A stretch of 64,000 nucleotides of DNA from CAYYYJ01 sp964631205 (GCA_964631205.1 CAZVWU010000003.1:1-64000), one strand, 5' to 3'. Numbered from the stretch's first letter, positions 8,286 to 17,496 are shown. The notes: generated from the sequence alone by a model not told the origin. Numbers and translations: made by a program.

Positions 8286-9005
8286 TCACTCAAACACAAT
8301 CTTGATGAAATCCCCTGGCGGGACATTGCTATAGGGGCTGATCACATACTCTGTGAAATTTTCAATTTGCTTATCATTTACAAAAACTTTAAGTGTTCCT
8401 TTTTTATCTGTGTTAGGGCATACATCGCCGTTAAACCACCTTTTCTGGCTGCCATCTTGCAGGAAAAGCCCAATAGAGTCTTGTATAAGGTAGTTGCCTG
8501 TTTCTTCAAAAAAATGGCGGAGGCTGGCTTCGCTTAGCTTGACCAAAACCCCTTCCACATGGATCCTGTATCTGCCATCCAGATCTTTGCCTTCATTATG
8601 GTGGTGCAAAACAGGGCTGCCTACTTTATTGTCAAGCCCTTCAGGCTCCTTAAGCAGGACCTTCTGACCGCAAATCCATACCTCAAAATCAGCATGCCAG
8701 TGGACAGGCCCTTTGCTTTCTGAAATTGTATTGAGGTAGACTGTTGAAGCTGCAAGGTATATTGTTGAGAAAACAATGGAGATAACCATTGCCAGAAAAA
8801 GGGTTTTTTTGTGGCGGTTGTTTAACTTTTTTCTAAAAAAAATGGAGATTAATATTACTATGGACATGATCAGGCTGGCGTACAAAACTCCGGCAATCGG
8901 GCTAAAATTGTTTATTAAGCCCGCATTTTCTGTTTCTTCATGGGCATAGGCAGAAATTGGCAAAAGAAAGGATAGCAAGATAAAGGCTGCAAATTGCTCT
9001 TTCAT
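8286..9005 (-). CDS. HxH-domain membrane protein, paralogue A
   Basis: The 239-residue product has a signal peptide (ending AYAHEE), two membrane segments (about residues 35-58 and 68-90) and an extracellular domain. That domain opens with GPVHWHADFEVWICG, contains LHHHNEGKDLDGRYRIHVEG, and closes with LKVFVNDKQIENFTEYVIS. The same order of blocks occurs in the proteins at 10980 and 18852, so this is one family. Conserved histidines suggest a metal site, probably copper or another soft metal; this is inference. Two cysteines (WICG and DVCPN) may form a disulfide served by the coupled CcdA-like protein. Confidence 0.75.
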   Translation of the reverse strand: MKEQFAAFILLSFLLPISAYAHEETENAGLINNFSPIAGVLYASLIMSIVILISIFFRKKLNNRHKKTLFLAMVISIVFSTIYLAASTVYLNTISESKGPVHWHADFEVWICGQKVLLKEPEGLDNKVGSPVLHHHNEGKDLDGRYRIHVEGVLVKLSEASLRHFFEETGNYLIQDSIGLFLQDGSQKRWFNGDVCPNTDKKGTLKVFVNDKQIENFTEYVISPYSNVPPGDFIKIVFE

Positions 9006-9054
9006 GCTTTATAATAAGTTTTCTAAATTAAAAAGAAAACAAGGAGCCAGACAA

Positions 9055-9447
9055 TCAATCTTCTATTTTTGACGCTCCACTGGGCAGGCTCTCCATTATC
9101 TCGCCTCTTGTATATATTCTAACACCGCCCATTACCCTATATTGTTCTATTGGTTCTGTAAGCCTTCTTGCCTCTTCATCTAATTCCCTTGTTGCTTTTT
9201 TATACCCCTCAAGATCTACTTTAGCTGGCTCTTTTGGCTGGGGATCTGATCCTGCTGGACTTTCTTCTGGCAATCTTAGGTAGCGCCCTGATTTTGACCG
9301 CCTTTCTTCTAATAATCTAGCTCTTCCTTCTGCTACAGAACGAGGCAGCCACCTCAATTTAAGTCTTTGTTGATCAGGAGAGTCTCTAGGGCCAGATCTT
9401 ACTACATCCTCGACGAACCAGACATATAATTCTCCCATTATGCTCAC
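9055..9447 (-). CDS. Hypothetical protein
   Basis: A 130-residue charged soluble protein with a helical central part (Arg/Glu rich, RARLLEERRSKSGRYLRL) and a Pro/Ser-rich linker around residue 65. It was not recognised. It stands alone between the HxH/CcdA cluster and the EF-Tu-like gene. Confidence 0.5.
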   Translation of the reverse strand: MSIMGELYVWFVEDVVRSGPRDSPDQQRLKLRWLPRSVAEGRARLLEERRSKSGRYLRLPEESPAGSDPQPKEPAKVDLEGYKKATRELDEEARRLTEPIEQYRVMGGVRIYTRGEIMESLPSGASKIED

Positions 9448-9489
9448 CTCAAATATTATAGAAGAATAAGCTATTTAAAATTAGAGGCT

Positions 9490-9906
9490 CTATTCAACCA
9501 AAAAAACCTTGTCTTTTTCCCTTACCCTGCCTTTAACTTTCAGCCCTATGGAATCGCCTTTGTTCGCTTCTGTAACAGGATTCCTGTCTATCTGCATGCT
9601 CTCAACCTTCTGCTTGAAATTAGTTGTTGCGCCCTGTATTGATATTTTGTCTCCGGCTTTTAGCGTGCGTGCGAGCTTTATTACACCTACATTTATATCT
9701 GTAAAGAAGTGGTCGACTGTTCCGATAAACACTTTTTTAGGGGCTGAGGGCTTTGGCTGCTGCTGCCTTTTTAGTGCAGGTTTTTGCCGCAGCAAAAAAG
9801 TGCTGTGTTTTTGTTTCCTAAAAACTTTCTTGGGTTTCCTGATTTTTTTAGGAGCCTTTCTGCTTGGCTTTCTCGGCATTGATTTTTTGGGTTTTTTCTT
9901 AACCAT
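9490..9906 (-). CDS. EF-Tu domain-2-like protein with basic tail
   Basis: The first 50 of 138 residues are a disordered Lys/Pro-rich tail (KKKPKKSMPRKPSRKAPKK and on), a nucleic-acid-binding feature. The remainder is a beta-barrel of the translation-factor domain-2 type: FIGTVDHFFTDINVGVIKL, LKAGDKISIQG, VESMQIDRNPVTEANKGDSIGLKV and KVFLVE. Stand-alone versions are common in archaea and also form the C-terminal domain of U32 peptidases. RNA or ribosome binding is inferred; no catalytic domain is present. Confidence 0.75.
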   Translation of the reverse strand: MVKKKPKKSMPRKPSRKAPKKIRKPKKVFRKQKHSTFLLRQKPALKRQQQPKPSAPKKVFIGTVDHFFTDINVGVIKLARTLKAGDKISIQGATTNFKQKVESMQIDRNPVTEANKGDSIGLKVKGRVREKDKVFLVE

Positions 9907-10012
9907 ATATTTTAAATGGTTTTGGGAGCTTAAAAATAAGGTTTTTACTTTTTAGTGAATATCCGGCTTCTGTAATAGTTATATACTTTATAATACATAC
10001 TATAAAAATATT

Positions 10013-10966
10013 ATGAACCTAAAGAGCGTTTTAGTCCTAGTGATTCTGTTGATAGCTTTTGTGCTTTCTTTCCAGCTGACTGGCTATGTTTTAAGCGCCC
10101 AAAAAACAGTCAAGATAGGCTACATCCCCTTTGGGACTAACCTGCCGCTTTTTGTCGCTGAAGCAGATAAAAATTTTGAAGCCCATGGGTTAAAATATGA
10201 ACTTGTAAGGTTTGGGTCATCACCTGAGCTTGCGCAGGCATTGTCAACGGGTAATATAGATGCTGCCTTTGAGCTGTCAACGGCTTCTGCCCTTTCTGAA
10301 GGGTCTAAAAATCCTGGAACATTAAAAATATTTTCAGTCAGCAGCCTGGCGCCAGGCAAGCCATTTGATTCTATTATTGTGATGGATGATTCGGCTGTGA
10401 AGAGTTTAAAAGACCTGGAAGGCAAAAAAATCGGCCTTTCACCTGACCCGCCTTTCGCTTCTGTGCTCAAAAGTTTCCTTGACTCAAAAGGGATTAACAA
10501 AAATAACATAAATTTTGTCCAGATAGACCAGCAGAAGCAGGTCGATTCCCTTGCATCTGGCCAAGTGGATGCCTTATTCTCAACAGAGCCCAATACAGCA
10601 ATAGCAATAAGCAGTTTTGCAGCGCACAGGATTTACGGCTCTGTTTTTGCGGAATTGCAAACAAAGAATCCATATGCGGCGGCGGCATTGTCCTCCAAAT
10701 TTGCTGGCGAAAATCCAGAGCTTGCAAAGAAGGTTGTGTCTGTATTTGACAAATCAGTTGATTTTATCAGGGCGGACAACAGCGCAGCAAAGAAAATAGC
10801 AGCTTACAGGCTGAACATAGATCCTGAAATCGCAAATTCCATAGAGCTTTTGTCCGCTTCAAAATCCACAGAAGTTGATAAGGAAAAAGTTCAGGAATAT
10901 GCAACCCTGCTCCAGAGGCAGTCTGACAGCGGCAGCATTGATCTCAACAGCTTATTTTACAGCTAG
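10013..10966 (+). CDS. ABC transporter substrate-binding protein, NMT1/SsuA-like (orphan)
   Basis: A 317-residue periplasmic-binding-protein-like fold anchored by one N-terminal hydrophobic segment. The NMT1/SsuA pattern is clear: VKIGYIPFGTNLPLFVAEA at the start of the mature part, ELAQALSTGNIDAAFE, SLKDLEGKKIGLSP and QVDSLASGQVDALFSTEP. These proteins bind sulfonates, nitrate, thiamine precursors or similar small organics. No permease or ATPase gene is adjacent, so the partner is elsewhere or the protein works alone as a sensor or scavenger. A TATA-like CTTTATAATAC precedes the ATG by about 25 bases. Confidence 0.85.
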   Translation: MNLKSVLVLVILLIAFVLSFQLTGYVLSAQKTVKIGYIPFGTNLPLFVAEADKNFEAHGLKYELVRFGSSPELAQALSTGNIDAAFELSTASALSEGSKNPGTLKIFSVSSLAPGKPFDSIIVMDDSAVKSLKDLEGKKIGLSPDPPFASVLKSFLDSKGINKNNINFVQIDQQKQVDSLASGQVDALFSTEPNTAIAISSFAAHRIYGSVFAELQTKNPYAAAALSSKFAGENPELAKKVVSVFDKSVDFIRADNSAAKKIAAYRLNIDPEIANSIELLSASKSTEVDKEKVQEYATLLQRQSDSGSIDLNSLFYS

Positions 10967-10979
10967 CATACCAGAAACG

Positions 10980-11660
10980 TCAGCCATACTCGATAACCAT
11001 CTTGTCCCCATCGCTCATTATATGGTTTTCAAAAGCTGGATTTTCTTTCCCATTTACAGTGAATTTAACTTTCTTGTCCCCTGAGGTGCAGAATTCAAAG
11101 ATACAGTCCTTGTTGAATTTTTTGCCCCAAATTTGGAAAAAGTAGCCGACTTTCATGTTCTCCTCTGTCGGTTTTGGGTTCTCGAGGTGTATTATCCCAT
11201 CTGTCTCATGGGTGTGAACAGGCTGGTGGCCTGCCGGACTGATGCCTATATTTGCGGGGATGACCTGCTCCTGCCCGTTAAGTATAATCCTGAGGTGGGG
11301 ATGCCAGTGGATGGCGCCTGTTGGTATTGCTCCTGCCGCATAGCTGCCTGACCCTGTCCCTGCGGTAATATCATGCTTTATTGAATTTCCGCTTGGAGAT
11401 GCTGTAAGGGTTGTTACACCGTACCCTATTGCAATTATCAGAAGGCCAAAAACCCCGTATTTCAAAAATTTCCCTGTCTTGGCAGATTTCAATTCCTGGG
11501 ACCGTTCAGCTTTCCTCTCCTCTTTTCTTTCCTGCCTTTTCAAGAATTTAGGCGAGGGCTGGATTATATCTGCTGCTGCCGCATGCTTGGCTTTTGCATG
11601 CTGCTCCAAAGACTTTGAATCCAAAAATTCCCTTTCGCATTTTTCACATTTCATTCCCAT
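10980..11660 (-). CDS. Zinc-finger plus HxH-domain membrane protein, paralogue B
   Basis: The 226-residue protein starts with a C2H2-like finger (CEKCEREFLDSKSLEQH, then AKH) facing the cytoplasm, a basic linker, one membrane segment (YGVFGLLIIAIGYGVTTL) and an outer HxH domain. The outer domain has AIHWHPHLRIILNG, QPVHTHETDGIIHLEN and VKFTVNGKENPAFENHIMSD, matching paralogues A and C. The start at 11660 is chosen because the finger begins right there; a longer in-frame start at 11702 adds unrelated residues. A transmembrane protein with a DNA-binding-type finger inside and a histidine-rich domain outside could be a metal sensor. Confidence 0.75.
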   Translation of the reverse strand: MGMKCEKCEREFLDSKSLEQHAKAKHAAAADIIQPSPKFLKRQERKEERKAERSQELKSAKTGKFLKYGVFGLLIIAIGYGVTTLTASPSGNSIKHDITAGTGSGSYAAGAIPTGAIHWHPHLRIILNGQEQVIPANIGISPAGHQPVHTHETDGIIHLENPKPTEENMKVGYFFQIWGKKFNKDCIFEFCTSGDKKVKFTVNGKENPAFENHIMSDGDKMVIEYG

Positions 11661-11803
11661 AACATTTTCTTTCAGTAAAATCTGTTCAAAGAAAATCGGC
11701 ATCTCACTAGAAAACAGGGAATAGATGCCAGATTTCTTCCGATGACATTTTCTTTTTTTCTAAACTAATTTAATTTAACCTTTTATAAAGAAAATCCAAA
11801 AAC

Positions 11804-12544
11804 TCAAAGCTGATTTTCGTACTCCAATATCTTTTTGCGCGCAGATTTTATATGCTCGCCGGTTTTCTGGATTTTTATTGCAAGCCTGTCGGCTTTTTCT
11901 TCTTCCTTATTATTATGGTGGAACCTCAAAAGAAGAGAGATTGGTGAAAAAATGCGCAGAAAGAAATTAGATAATTTGAGGGCTGAAGATTTTTGTTTTA
12001 TATGCGCGAGCTCATGCAAAATCACTGCCTGCAACTCTTTCCATTTTAATATGTCAGATAAACCCACCGAAAGGAAAACTGCAGATTTGAAGCTCCTGAA
12101 AGAGAAGGCGAGCGGATCCTGCCTGTTAATTGTGTATATTTTGGGCTGCCTGATTTTCATTTTTTTCGAGCTCACTTTCACAAACTCATAAACCTTTCCT
12201 GAAACAATCTGGCTTTTCCTGTTATGGTAAATGAAAATTGCCGGTATGATAAAGAAGCCTGCGATGGTCCCCAATATCATGGTTGAGGGGATTGCAAGGC
12301 TGAGCAGGTGGTAAATATTTGTATAGCATGATGCGCATGACATTGCGCAGCCTGAGTTTGTGGTTAGAAATACAAGGGGGAATAATAAAGCAAGTATATG
12401 GGAATATATCAGGCCAATTTTTGTTTTTGTTGAAAAGTTTATTTTTTTAAGCAGAATTATGGAAACTAGTGAAAATAAAAGGGATCCAGAAACAATTAAT
12501 AATTTGCTTATTTCGATTCCAATCCCAACACCGCACATCAACAT
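11804..12544 (-). CDS. M56-family (BlaR1/MecR1-like) membrane metalloprotease
   Basis: The 246-residue protein has four predicted membrane helices and a cytoplasmic zinc-protease domain with VILHELAHIKQ (HExxH, about residues 190-194), preceded by the typical VFLSVGLSDILKWKELQ and followed by EEEKADRLAI carrying the third ligand. The BlaR1 penicillin-sensing C-terminal domain is absent, so the signal is not a beta-lactam. It lies five bases downstream of a BlaI-like repressor gene. By family precedent the protease cleaves or inactivates the repressor on an envelope signal. Confidence 0.85.
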   Translation of the reverse strand: MLMCGVGIGIEISKLLIVSGSLLFSLVSIILLKKINFSTKTKIGLIYSHILALLFPLVFLTTNSGCAMSCASCYTNIYHLLSLAIPSTMILGTIAGFFIIPAIFIYHNRKSQIVSGKVYEFVKVSSKKMKIRQPKIYTINRQDPLAFSFRSFKSAVFLSVGLSDILKWKELQAVILHELAHIKQKSSALKLSNFFLRIFSPISLLLRFHHNNKEEEKADRLAIKIQKTGEHIKSARKKILEYENQL

Positions 12545-12549
12545 AAGAA

Positions 12550-12924
12550 CTATTTTTCTCCTTTTTTAGAAAACCTGTCATTGAAGTAATTCACTGCAAC
12601 AGAGCCGAATTTGTCAATCAGTTTGTTTACAGTGTTGTCAAGGACAGACCTCTCAAATTGCTCCTTTGTCTTGCTTACAGAATAAATATAATGGGGGCCT
12701 CCCCTGCCAACCTCGACTATCCTATTTACTATGCCCTTTTTATGGAGCCTGTCAAGGTCAACTGCTATGCTTGTGAGCGCAATTCCATTGCTTTTCAATT
12801 TGCTGTAAATCTGCCTTACCCTCTGGCTGTCGTTTTTCCAAAGTGTTTCGAGTATGTCTGCCTGGAGGGGGCTTAGGATGCCAATAGAATTTTTTTCAAG
12901 GTCAATTTTCCTGACTTCCACCAT
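12550..12924 (-). CDS. BlaI/MecI-family winged-helix repressor
   Basis: The 124-residue protein begins with the family winged helix: LSPLQADILETLWKNDSQRVRQIYSKL, then ALTSIAVDLDRLHKKGIV and a wing GRGGPHYIYSVS. The C-terminal part gives the dimer helices (NTVNKLIDKFGSVAVNYF). It is the first gene of an operon with the M56 protease and sits divergently to the large Fn3 surface protein at 13145. The 220-base divergent region is therefore the likeliest place for its operator, and the surface protein or the repressor operon itself is a likely target. Confidence 0.88.
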   Translation of the reverse strand: MVEVRKIDLEKNSIGILSPLQADILETLWKNDSQRVRQIYSKLKSNGIALTSIAVDLDRLHKKGIVNRIVEVGRGGPHYIYSVSKTKEQFERSVLDNTVNKLIDKFGSVAVNYFNDRFSKKGEK

Positions 12925-13144
12925 AAAATAGGGCTATTATTATAATCTAATATATGACTTAAAGGGTTATTTAAAGGTTTACAGGTTTTGCAAATCTGCC
13001 ATAACTTACACTCTTTGCTAAAGGGGATGGAACAGATTTTCGGATCAATTTGTGTAAAATTTGTTCTGGGTTATCTTTATAAATACAACCCTCTGATAGT
13101 AACATGACAGTAAAGTATTTAAAGCTTTGCTCCAATATAAAGCC

Positions 13145-15850
13145 ATGTTTTCACAAATGCCGGTCGGAAGCGCATATCCAGATGCAAGGGCTGTCATAGC
13201 TTTAGCATTGGCATTAACTTTTTTGCTGTCAGCTGCCTTTGCCCAATCAGCCCCAACAACAGTAAAGGTTGGCCAGGCAGATTTTGGAAAGTATAGAATA
13301 ACACTGGTCAATATAGATGGCTTTACAAACCAGGCATGGCTTCAGATAACAGACCTAAATGGCCAGTATATGCATTATGTTTCCAGCAATGCAGGTGTAA
13401 TTGCAACACCAGCTGTAATCTTCCTTGGGGAAACAAAAACCCTTAATTTAATAGATGGCGGCTCTCTTATAATCAAGGTTGTTAGCCTTGAATTGGTTCC
13501 GGGGTTAAGCATGGTAGCATCTGCAACACTTGAAATATCTGATCCTGGGCAAGTTTCAGTCCCATCAGCACCCCAGAACCTAGCAGCACAGGCAGGTAAT
13601 GGGCAAGTCACTCTTACATGGCAGGCGCCATCCAGCACTGGCGGAGCACCAATAACAAATTATAAAATATACAGGGGGACAACTTCGGCAAACAAGGCCC
13701 TTTTAGTGACTGTTGGAAATGTTCTTACTTTTACAGATGCGGGTCTTACAAACGGGCAGCAGGTCTTTTACTTTGTTTCAGCGTTTAATTCAGCTGGAGA
13801 AAGCCTCGGAAGCAATGAAGTTACAGCTACTCCAGCAGCAACAGCAGGCCAAACTGGAATAGCAACAGCCACAACACCTGTAATCTTTGGTGGCTTTAAA
13901 ATCTTTGTTTCACCATTTTCAAGCTATTTGTTTATCACAGTCAAGGATGTTAATGATGTCTTTGTGTCACAAAAACTTACACCTGTGGGCGTAGGCTCAG
14001 AATTTACCCAGGGCCTGAAAGTCACTATAAATTCAGTTCTGACAGATTCAAATGGCCAATTTACTGGAGCCCAGATAACAGTTGAACAGATAACATCAAC
14101 ACTCGCAACCTTGTCAATAGCAAAAACAGGTTTAGGGTCAGGAACAGTCACAGGCAGTATTACTGGGGTCAATTGCGGAACACTATGCACAGCAGAATTT
14201 AACAAAGGCACACAGGTAACCCTTACAGCAACCCCATCAGCAGGCTCAACGTTTGCAGGCTGGTCAGGGACAGGGATCAACTGCCCGGGAACTGGCACAT
14301 GCACAGTTACATTAAATTCTAATACAGCTGTAACAGCCACTTTCAATACTGCAGGCGGAGGTGGCGGAGGCCAGTTGCCTACAGCATTCACACTTGCAAC
14401 CCCAGCAACAGGATCAACAGGGGTTTCGATACTGCCAACATTCACATGGGCAGATTCAACAGGTGAGGCAACATACACACTCCAAATAGCTACAGCAAAC
14501 ACTTTTGCGGCCAATACAATACTATTCTCAAGCACAACAATCCCTGCAAATACAGTCTCTTTCACTCTCCCATCAACCAATCCGCTTCCAGCCTCAACAT
14601 CCCTATTCTGGAGGGTTATCGCAGTTAACACAGCAGGCCAGACAGTAGCCTCAAATGGACCTTTCAGCTTTACAACTGCAGCTGCGGCACAAACAATACC
14701 AACAACCTTTACAATTACAACTCAGATAAATGGAGCGACAGGGATCGCCCTCACGCCAACTTTCACATGGACAGACTCAACTGGAGAAACAAGCTACAAG
14801 CTCGAAATAGCAACACTCAACACCTTTGCCGCAAACACAATAGTGTTTACAGAGAACACAATCGCAGCCAATACCTTAACCTTCAATCTTCCTGCAGGCA
14901 GGCTTTCAAATGCATTCACATATTTCTGGAGGGTTATCGCAGTTAACACAGCAGGCCAGACAGTAGCCTCAAATGGACCTTTCAGCTTTACAACATTACC
15001 CGCTGATACAGGCACAGGCGGCGGGATCCAACCTTCAGGTGGATCCTCTGGCGGAGGCGGATCAGGCGGAGGGGTATCTAGCGCTCCAGTAGTTTCAGCA
15101 AGAACAGGCTCTGGAATCCTTTATTCGCAAATACTTTATATCTTAACCAGCGATTTCCTGCCTTTCAAATTTACTGAACTTTTAGCAAATAAACAAATGG
15201 TTGACGCGGGAGGCCTTGTGAAAATAGATGTGCAGACCAATGAGATAGTTTTGTCTTCAGATGGTTATTTAGAATTCAGGGTATTGGAAAAACTTCCGAA
15301 TGAAGATGATAACAAACAACTTATATCTCCATTGCCAGCAGAAATTAAAAAGCAAATAAAGTTTTTCCAGATCATAACTTCACCAAAACTGAAAGGAAAA
15401 ATATCCCAAGCAAAAATTACATTCCTATTGAAAAAAGAAGAGATTGCAGATACGGCTTTTGCAAATGTAAGCGTCCTGAGGTTTACAGGCGGGAAGTGGG
15501 ATGAGCTTCCTAAAACAGCAGATCTTTCGCAAAAACCTGATGGTTCAGCAGAGTTTACAGCAACAACACCAGACTTTTCAGTCTTTGCTATTGTAGAAAA
15601 GCCTCAAGCAGAAGGCCAAACTAACCAGACACAACCAACCCAAAACATTACAGTACCAAAGGCTTCACCGAGTGCATCACCTTCCCCTGCCCCTGTCTCA
15701 GGTTTATTGATATCAGGCAACAGCGCAGTTGCTGTGTATGCAATAGTTGCAATATTGTTAATAGCTCTTTTATACACAATTAAGAAAAACAGGGACCTTC
15801 AAAAACCAGACGAAGCAGAGATGCAAGAACACAGCCCCCAGCGAGCTTGA
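13145..15850 (+). CDS. Large Fn3/repeat surface protein with C-terminal membrane anchor
   Basis: The 901-residue secreted protein has a signal peptide ending in AAFAQSA. Domains in order: an FGKYRI-type beta domain (about 45-135), a fibronectin type III domain (VPSAPQNLAAQAGNGQVTLTW, about 140-230), a second FGGFKIF-type domain (about 240-320), an InlB-like B-repeat with two disulfide candidates (about 325-400), two Ig/Fn3-like repeats (about 415-620), a Gly/Ser linker, a PGF-pre-PGF-like domain ending FSATTPDFSVFAIVE-like (about 655-820), a Ser/Pro linker and a C-terminal membrane helix with basic stop-transfer. It is a likely adhesin or cell-surface structural protein. The ATG at 13145 is preferred to the TTG at 13127. 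Confidence 0.85.
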   Translation: MFSQMPVGSAYPDARAVIALALALTFLLSAAFAQSAPTTVKVGQADFGKYRITLVNIDGFTNQAWLQITDLNGQYMHYVSSNAGVIATPAVIFLGETKTLNLIDGGSLIIKVVSLELVPGLSMVASATLEISDPGQVSVPSAPQNLAAQAGNGQVTLTWQAPSSTGGAPITNYKIYRGTTSANKALLVTVGNVLTFTDAGLTNGQQVFYFVSAFNSAGESLGSNEVTATPAATAGQTGIATATTPVIFGGFKIFVSPFSSYLFITVKDVNDVFVSQKLTPVGVGSEFTQGLKVTINSVLTDSNGQFTGAQITVEQITSTLATLSIAKTGLGSGTVTGSITGVNCGTLCTAEFNKGTQVTLTATPSAGSTFAGWSGTGINCPGTGTCTVTLNSNTAVTATFNTAGGGGGGQLPTAFTLATPATGSTGVSILPTFTWADSTGEATYTLQIATANTFAANTILFSSTTIPANTVSFTLPSTNPLPASTSLFWRVIAVNTAGQTVASNGPFSFTTAAAAQTIPTTFTITTQINGATGIALTPTFTWTDSTGETSYKLEIATLNTFAANTIVFTENTIAANTLTFNLPAGRLSNAFTYFWRVIAVNTAGQTVASNGPFSFTTLPADTGTGGGIQPSGGSSGGGGSGGGVSSAPVVSARTGSGILYSQILYILTSDFLPFKFTELLANKQMVDAGGLVKIDVQTNEIVLSSDGYLEFRVLEKLPNEDDNKQLISPLPAEIKKQIKFFQIITSPKLKGKISQAKITFLLKKEEIADTAFANVSVLRFTGGKWDELPKTADLSQKPDGSAEFTATTPDFSVFAIVEKPQAEGQTNQTQPTQNITVPKASPSASPSPAPVSGLLISGNSAVAVYAIVAILLIALLYTIKKNRDLQKPDEAEMQEHSPQRA
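14606..14994 (+). repeat. 71-bp exact direct repeat inside the surface-protein gene
   Basis: The segments 14606-14676 and 14924-14994 are identical over 71 bases, covering the ends of the two Ig/Fn3-like repeats (FWRVIAVNTAGQTVASNG onward). The flanking repeat sequence is much less similar, so the identity points to recent gene conversion rather than old duplication alone. Confidence 0.85.
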
Positions 15851-15986
15851 CAACCTGAGAAGTTCTATGAGCAGGTAGAAAGGATAATTTTTTCTTTTTA
15901 AACAGGTTTCTATTTTCAGTATTTAAGAAAGCTTTGCAAAATATGCAAAACTATATAAGGATGTTACGGATAATATTATTTAATCT

Positions 15987-17222
15987 ATGACAGATTCCAG
16001 TGCAGCCAAAGTTTTCGGGAATACTTTCAACATTATAAAAACTAGGCAGAAAACTTTTTTTATATCCGTTGTTTTGTTTGGGGCCCTTTTCAGTTTTTTT
16101 TACGGAGTCTGGAAAATACCAGTAGTTGAATTCGGATTCCACAGGATGACTGAGGTCGGGATTCTTGATGTATTGTTTATTCTTGCGATTACGGGAATGT
16201 CAGCGGCTTTGATGGTTCTGGCAAAGCAGAAAATAAAGCTTGCGCCAAAAAGTTCCAGGCTTGCGGGATTTGGGGGCGTATTTGTGGGCTTTGTAGCAGC
16301 AGCCTGCCCTGTATGCCAGGGGATTACACTTGCAGCCCTTGGAGGGACAATAGCTTTCATCCCGATAGGGGCGTTGTCGTCTGTTTTCTGGATCCTGCAG
16401 CTGCTTAGCCTGTTTGTTTTATGGATAGCTGTTTACCTGACCTCTGTTAGTGTATATACTAAAACATGCATAGGGTGCCAAGCAAAGCCTGCCAAGGAAA
16501 AAATATTCAATGCAGATACAATTGCCAAATCCAGGTTAAAGGGCACCCACCTCTTGGATAACAATAAATTTTTTGGGGCTTTAGTTGTGATTGTAGCGCT
16601 CGTTGTCGCAAACCAGTTCTTGATATCAGCTTCGGGTTTTGCTGTGGCTGGAGGCTCTGGAGGAGGGACTGTCAGCCTTGCGCAGGGTTTTGATTATGGG
16701 CCTAAACTTACTTTAAAGCCGATGCCTGTTGCTGCAGGGGAACAGCCAAGGATAGCAGGCTACAAGACAGCAGTAAAATCCCTGCCTACTATAAGCGAGC
16801 TTGAGATAAAGCCGGGAACAGGGGATGTTGTCCAGGATCTTGTAAATAATGTAGTCCCTTCAGGGACGCCTTGGTATGGGGCTGAGGCAGGGGTAAGCTT
16901 TGACGATCCTATAGCAGCGCAGCAGTTATGGGCAAAAGGAAGGTCGATACAGCTAGATTCTTCACAGGAAGAAAGGTGGGGCAGAATAGTCAATTCATTC
17001 ACGTGCGATTATTGCTGCGGCTCCCCGCAACAGCCGACAGTTATAACAAGATGCGGGTGCGCCCATGCGGCAGCTGCCCAGGGAATGGCAAAATGGTTCA
17101 TCCAAAATTATGGCGACAAGTACTCAGATGAGGAAATATATGGGGAACTGGCCAGATGGTATGCCCTCTGGTATCCCGGGCCAACAGTAAAGAGGATTGC
17201 GCAGGAGATGCAGTCTGCATGA
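15987..17222 (+). CDS. Polytopic protein with Cys-rich outer domain (PCYCGC-like)
   Basis: The 411-residue protein has five predicted membrane helices (about residues 24-46, 60-78, 95-120, 125-150, 195-217). The third contains CPVCQG and the loop after the fourth has TCIGC. The outer C-terminal domain ends with FTCDYCCGSP, then RCGCAHAAAAQGMAKW and ELARWYALWYPG, resembling proteins with the PCYCGC motif. At least nine cysteines in clusters suggest metal or thiol relay. A TATA box (CTATATAAGG at about 15951) lies 33 bases before the ATG. It precedes the triple-thioredoxin operon. The family resemblance is by eye. Confidence 0.7.
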   Translation: MTDSSAAKVFGNTFNIIKTRQKTFFISVVLFGALFSFFYGVWKIPVVEFGFHRMTEVGILDVLFILAITGMSAALMVLAKQKIKLAPKSSRLAGFGGVFVGFVAAACPVCQGITLAALGGTIAFIPIGALSSVFWILQLLSLFVLWIAVYLTSVSVYTKTCIGCQAKPAKEKIFNADTIAKSRLKGTHLLDNNKFFGALVVIVALVVANQFLISASGFAVAGGSGGGTVSLAQGFDYGPKLTLKPMPVAAGEQPRIAGYKTAVKSLPTISELEIKPGTGDVVQDLVNNVVPSGTPWYGAEAGVSFDDPIAAQQLWAKGRSIQLDSSQEERWGRIVNSFTCDYCCGSPQQPTVITRCGCAHAAAAQGMAKWFIQNYGDKYSDEEIYGELARWYALWYPGPTVKRIAQEMQSA

Positions 17223-17268
17223 AAAAATATTATTATATCTTGATAAATAATTTCATTAAAAAATAATT

Positions 17269-17276
17269 GGAGGTGG
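17269..17276 (+). promoter_or_regulatory. Strong Shine-Dalgarno before the 17281 gene
   Basis: GGAGGTGG lies four bases before the ATG at 17281. Strong sites like this recur before several genes of this cluster (19615, 20049), in contrast with the TATA-only starts elsewhere, which supports co-transcription. Confidence 0.7.
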
Positions 17277-17280
17277 AAAA

Positions 17281-17490
17281 ATGGAAACAAAAAGTATGTT
17301 ATTGGTCGTCCTGATAGCAGCCCTGCTTGTGACAGTTGGATTGCAGACAGTGCAGCTTGCAGCTATGGCTGGAGGGAATGTTGTAAAGGCAAGCTCTGTG
17401 TCATTCCCGGCAAAAACAGGAAGCTCAACAGGCGGGTCTTCAGCAGGAAGCAGCTTGCAGAATCTGCCAAGCATGGTAGGGGGATGTTAG
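17281..17490 (+). CDS. Small membrane-anchored Gly/Ser-rich protein
   Basis: A 69-residue protein: one N-terminal membrane helix (MLLVVLIAALLVTVGLQ) then a flexible Gly/Ser-rich outer segment ending in GGC with the only cysteine at the extreme C-terminus. It is the first cistron of the Shine-Dalgarno-led cluster. A terminal exposed cysteine in a redox operon suggests a thiol substrate or linker; no family was recognised. Confidence 0.6.
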   Translation: METKSMLLVVLIAALLVTVGLQTVQLAAMAGGNVVKASSVSFPAKTGSSTGGSSAGSSLQNLPSMVGGC

Positions 17491-17496
17491 AAAAAT

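Noticed and set aside
10013..10966. Substrate-binding protein as part of an ABC transporter operon
   Set aside because: No permease or ATPase gene lies on either side, so an operon call is not supported.
13924..14631. A 235-codon frame antisense to the Fn3 surface protein
   Set aside because: It is low-complexity Val/Pro-rich sequence produced by the repeats of the real gene on the other strand.
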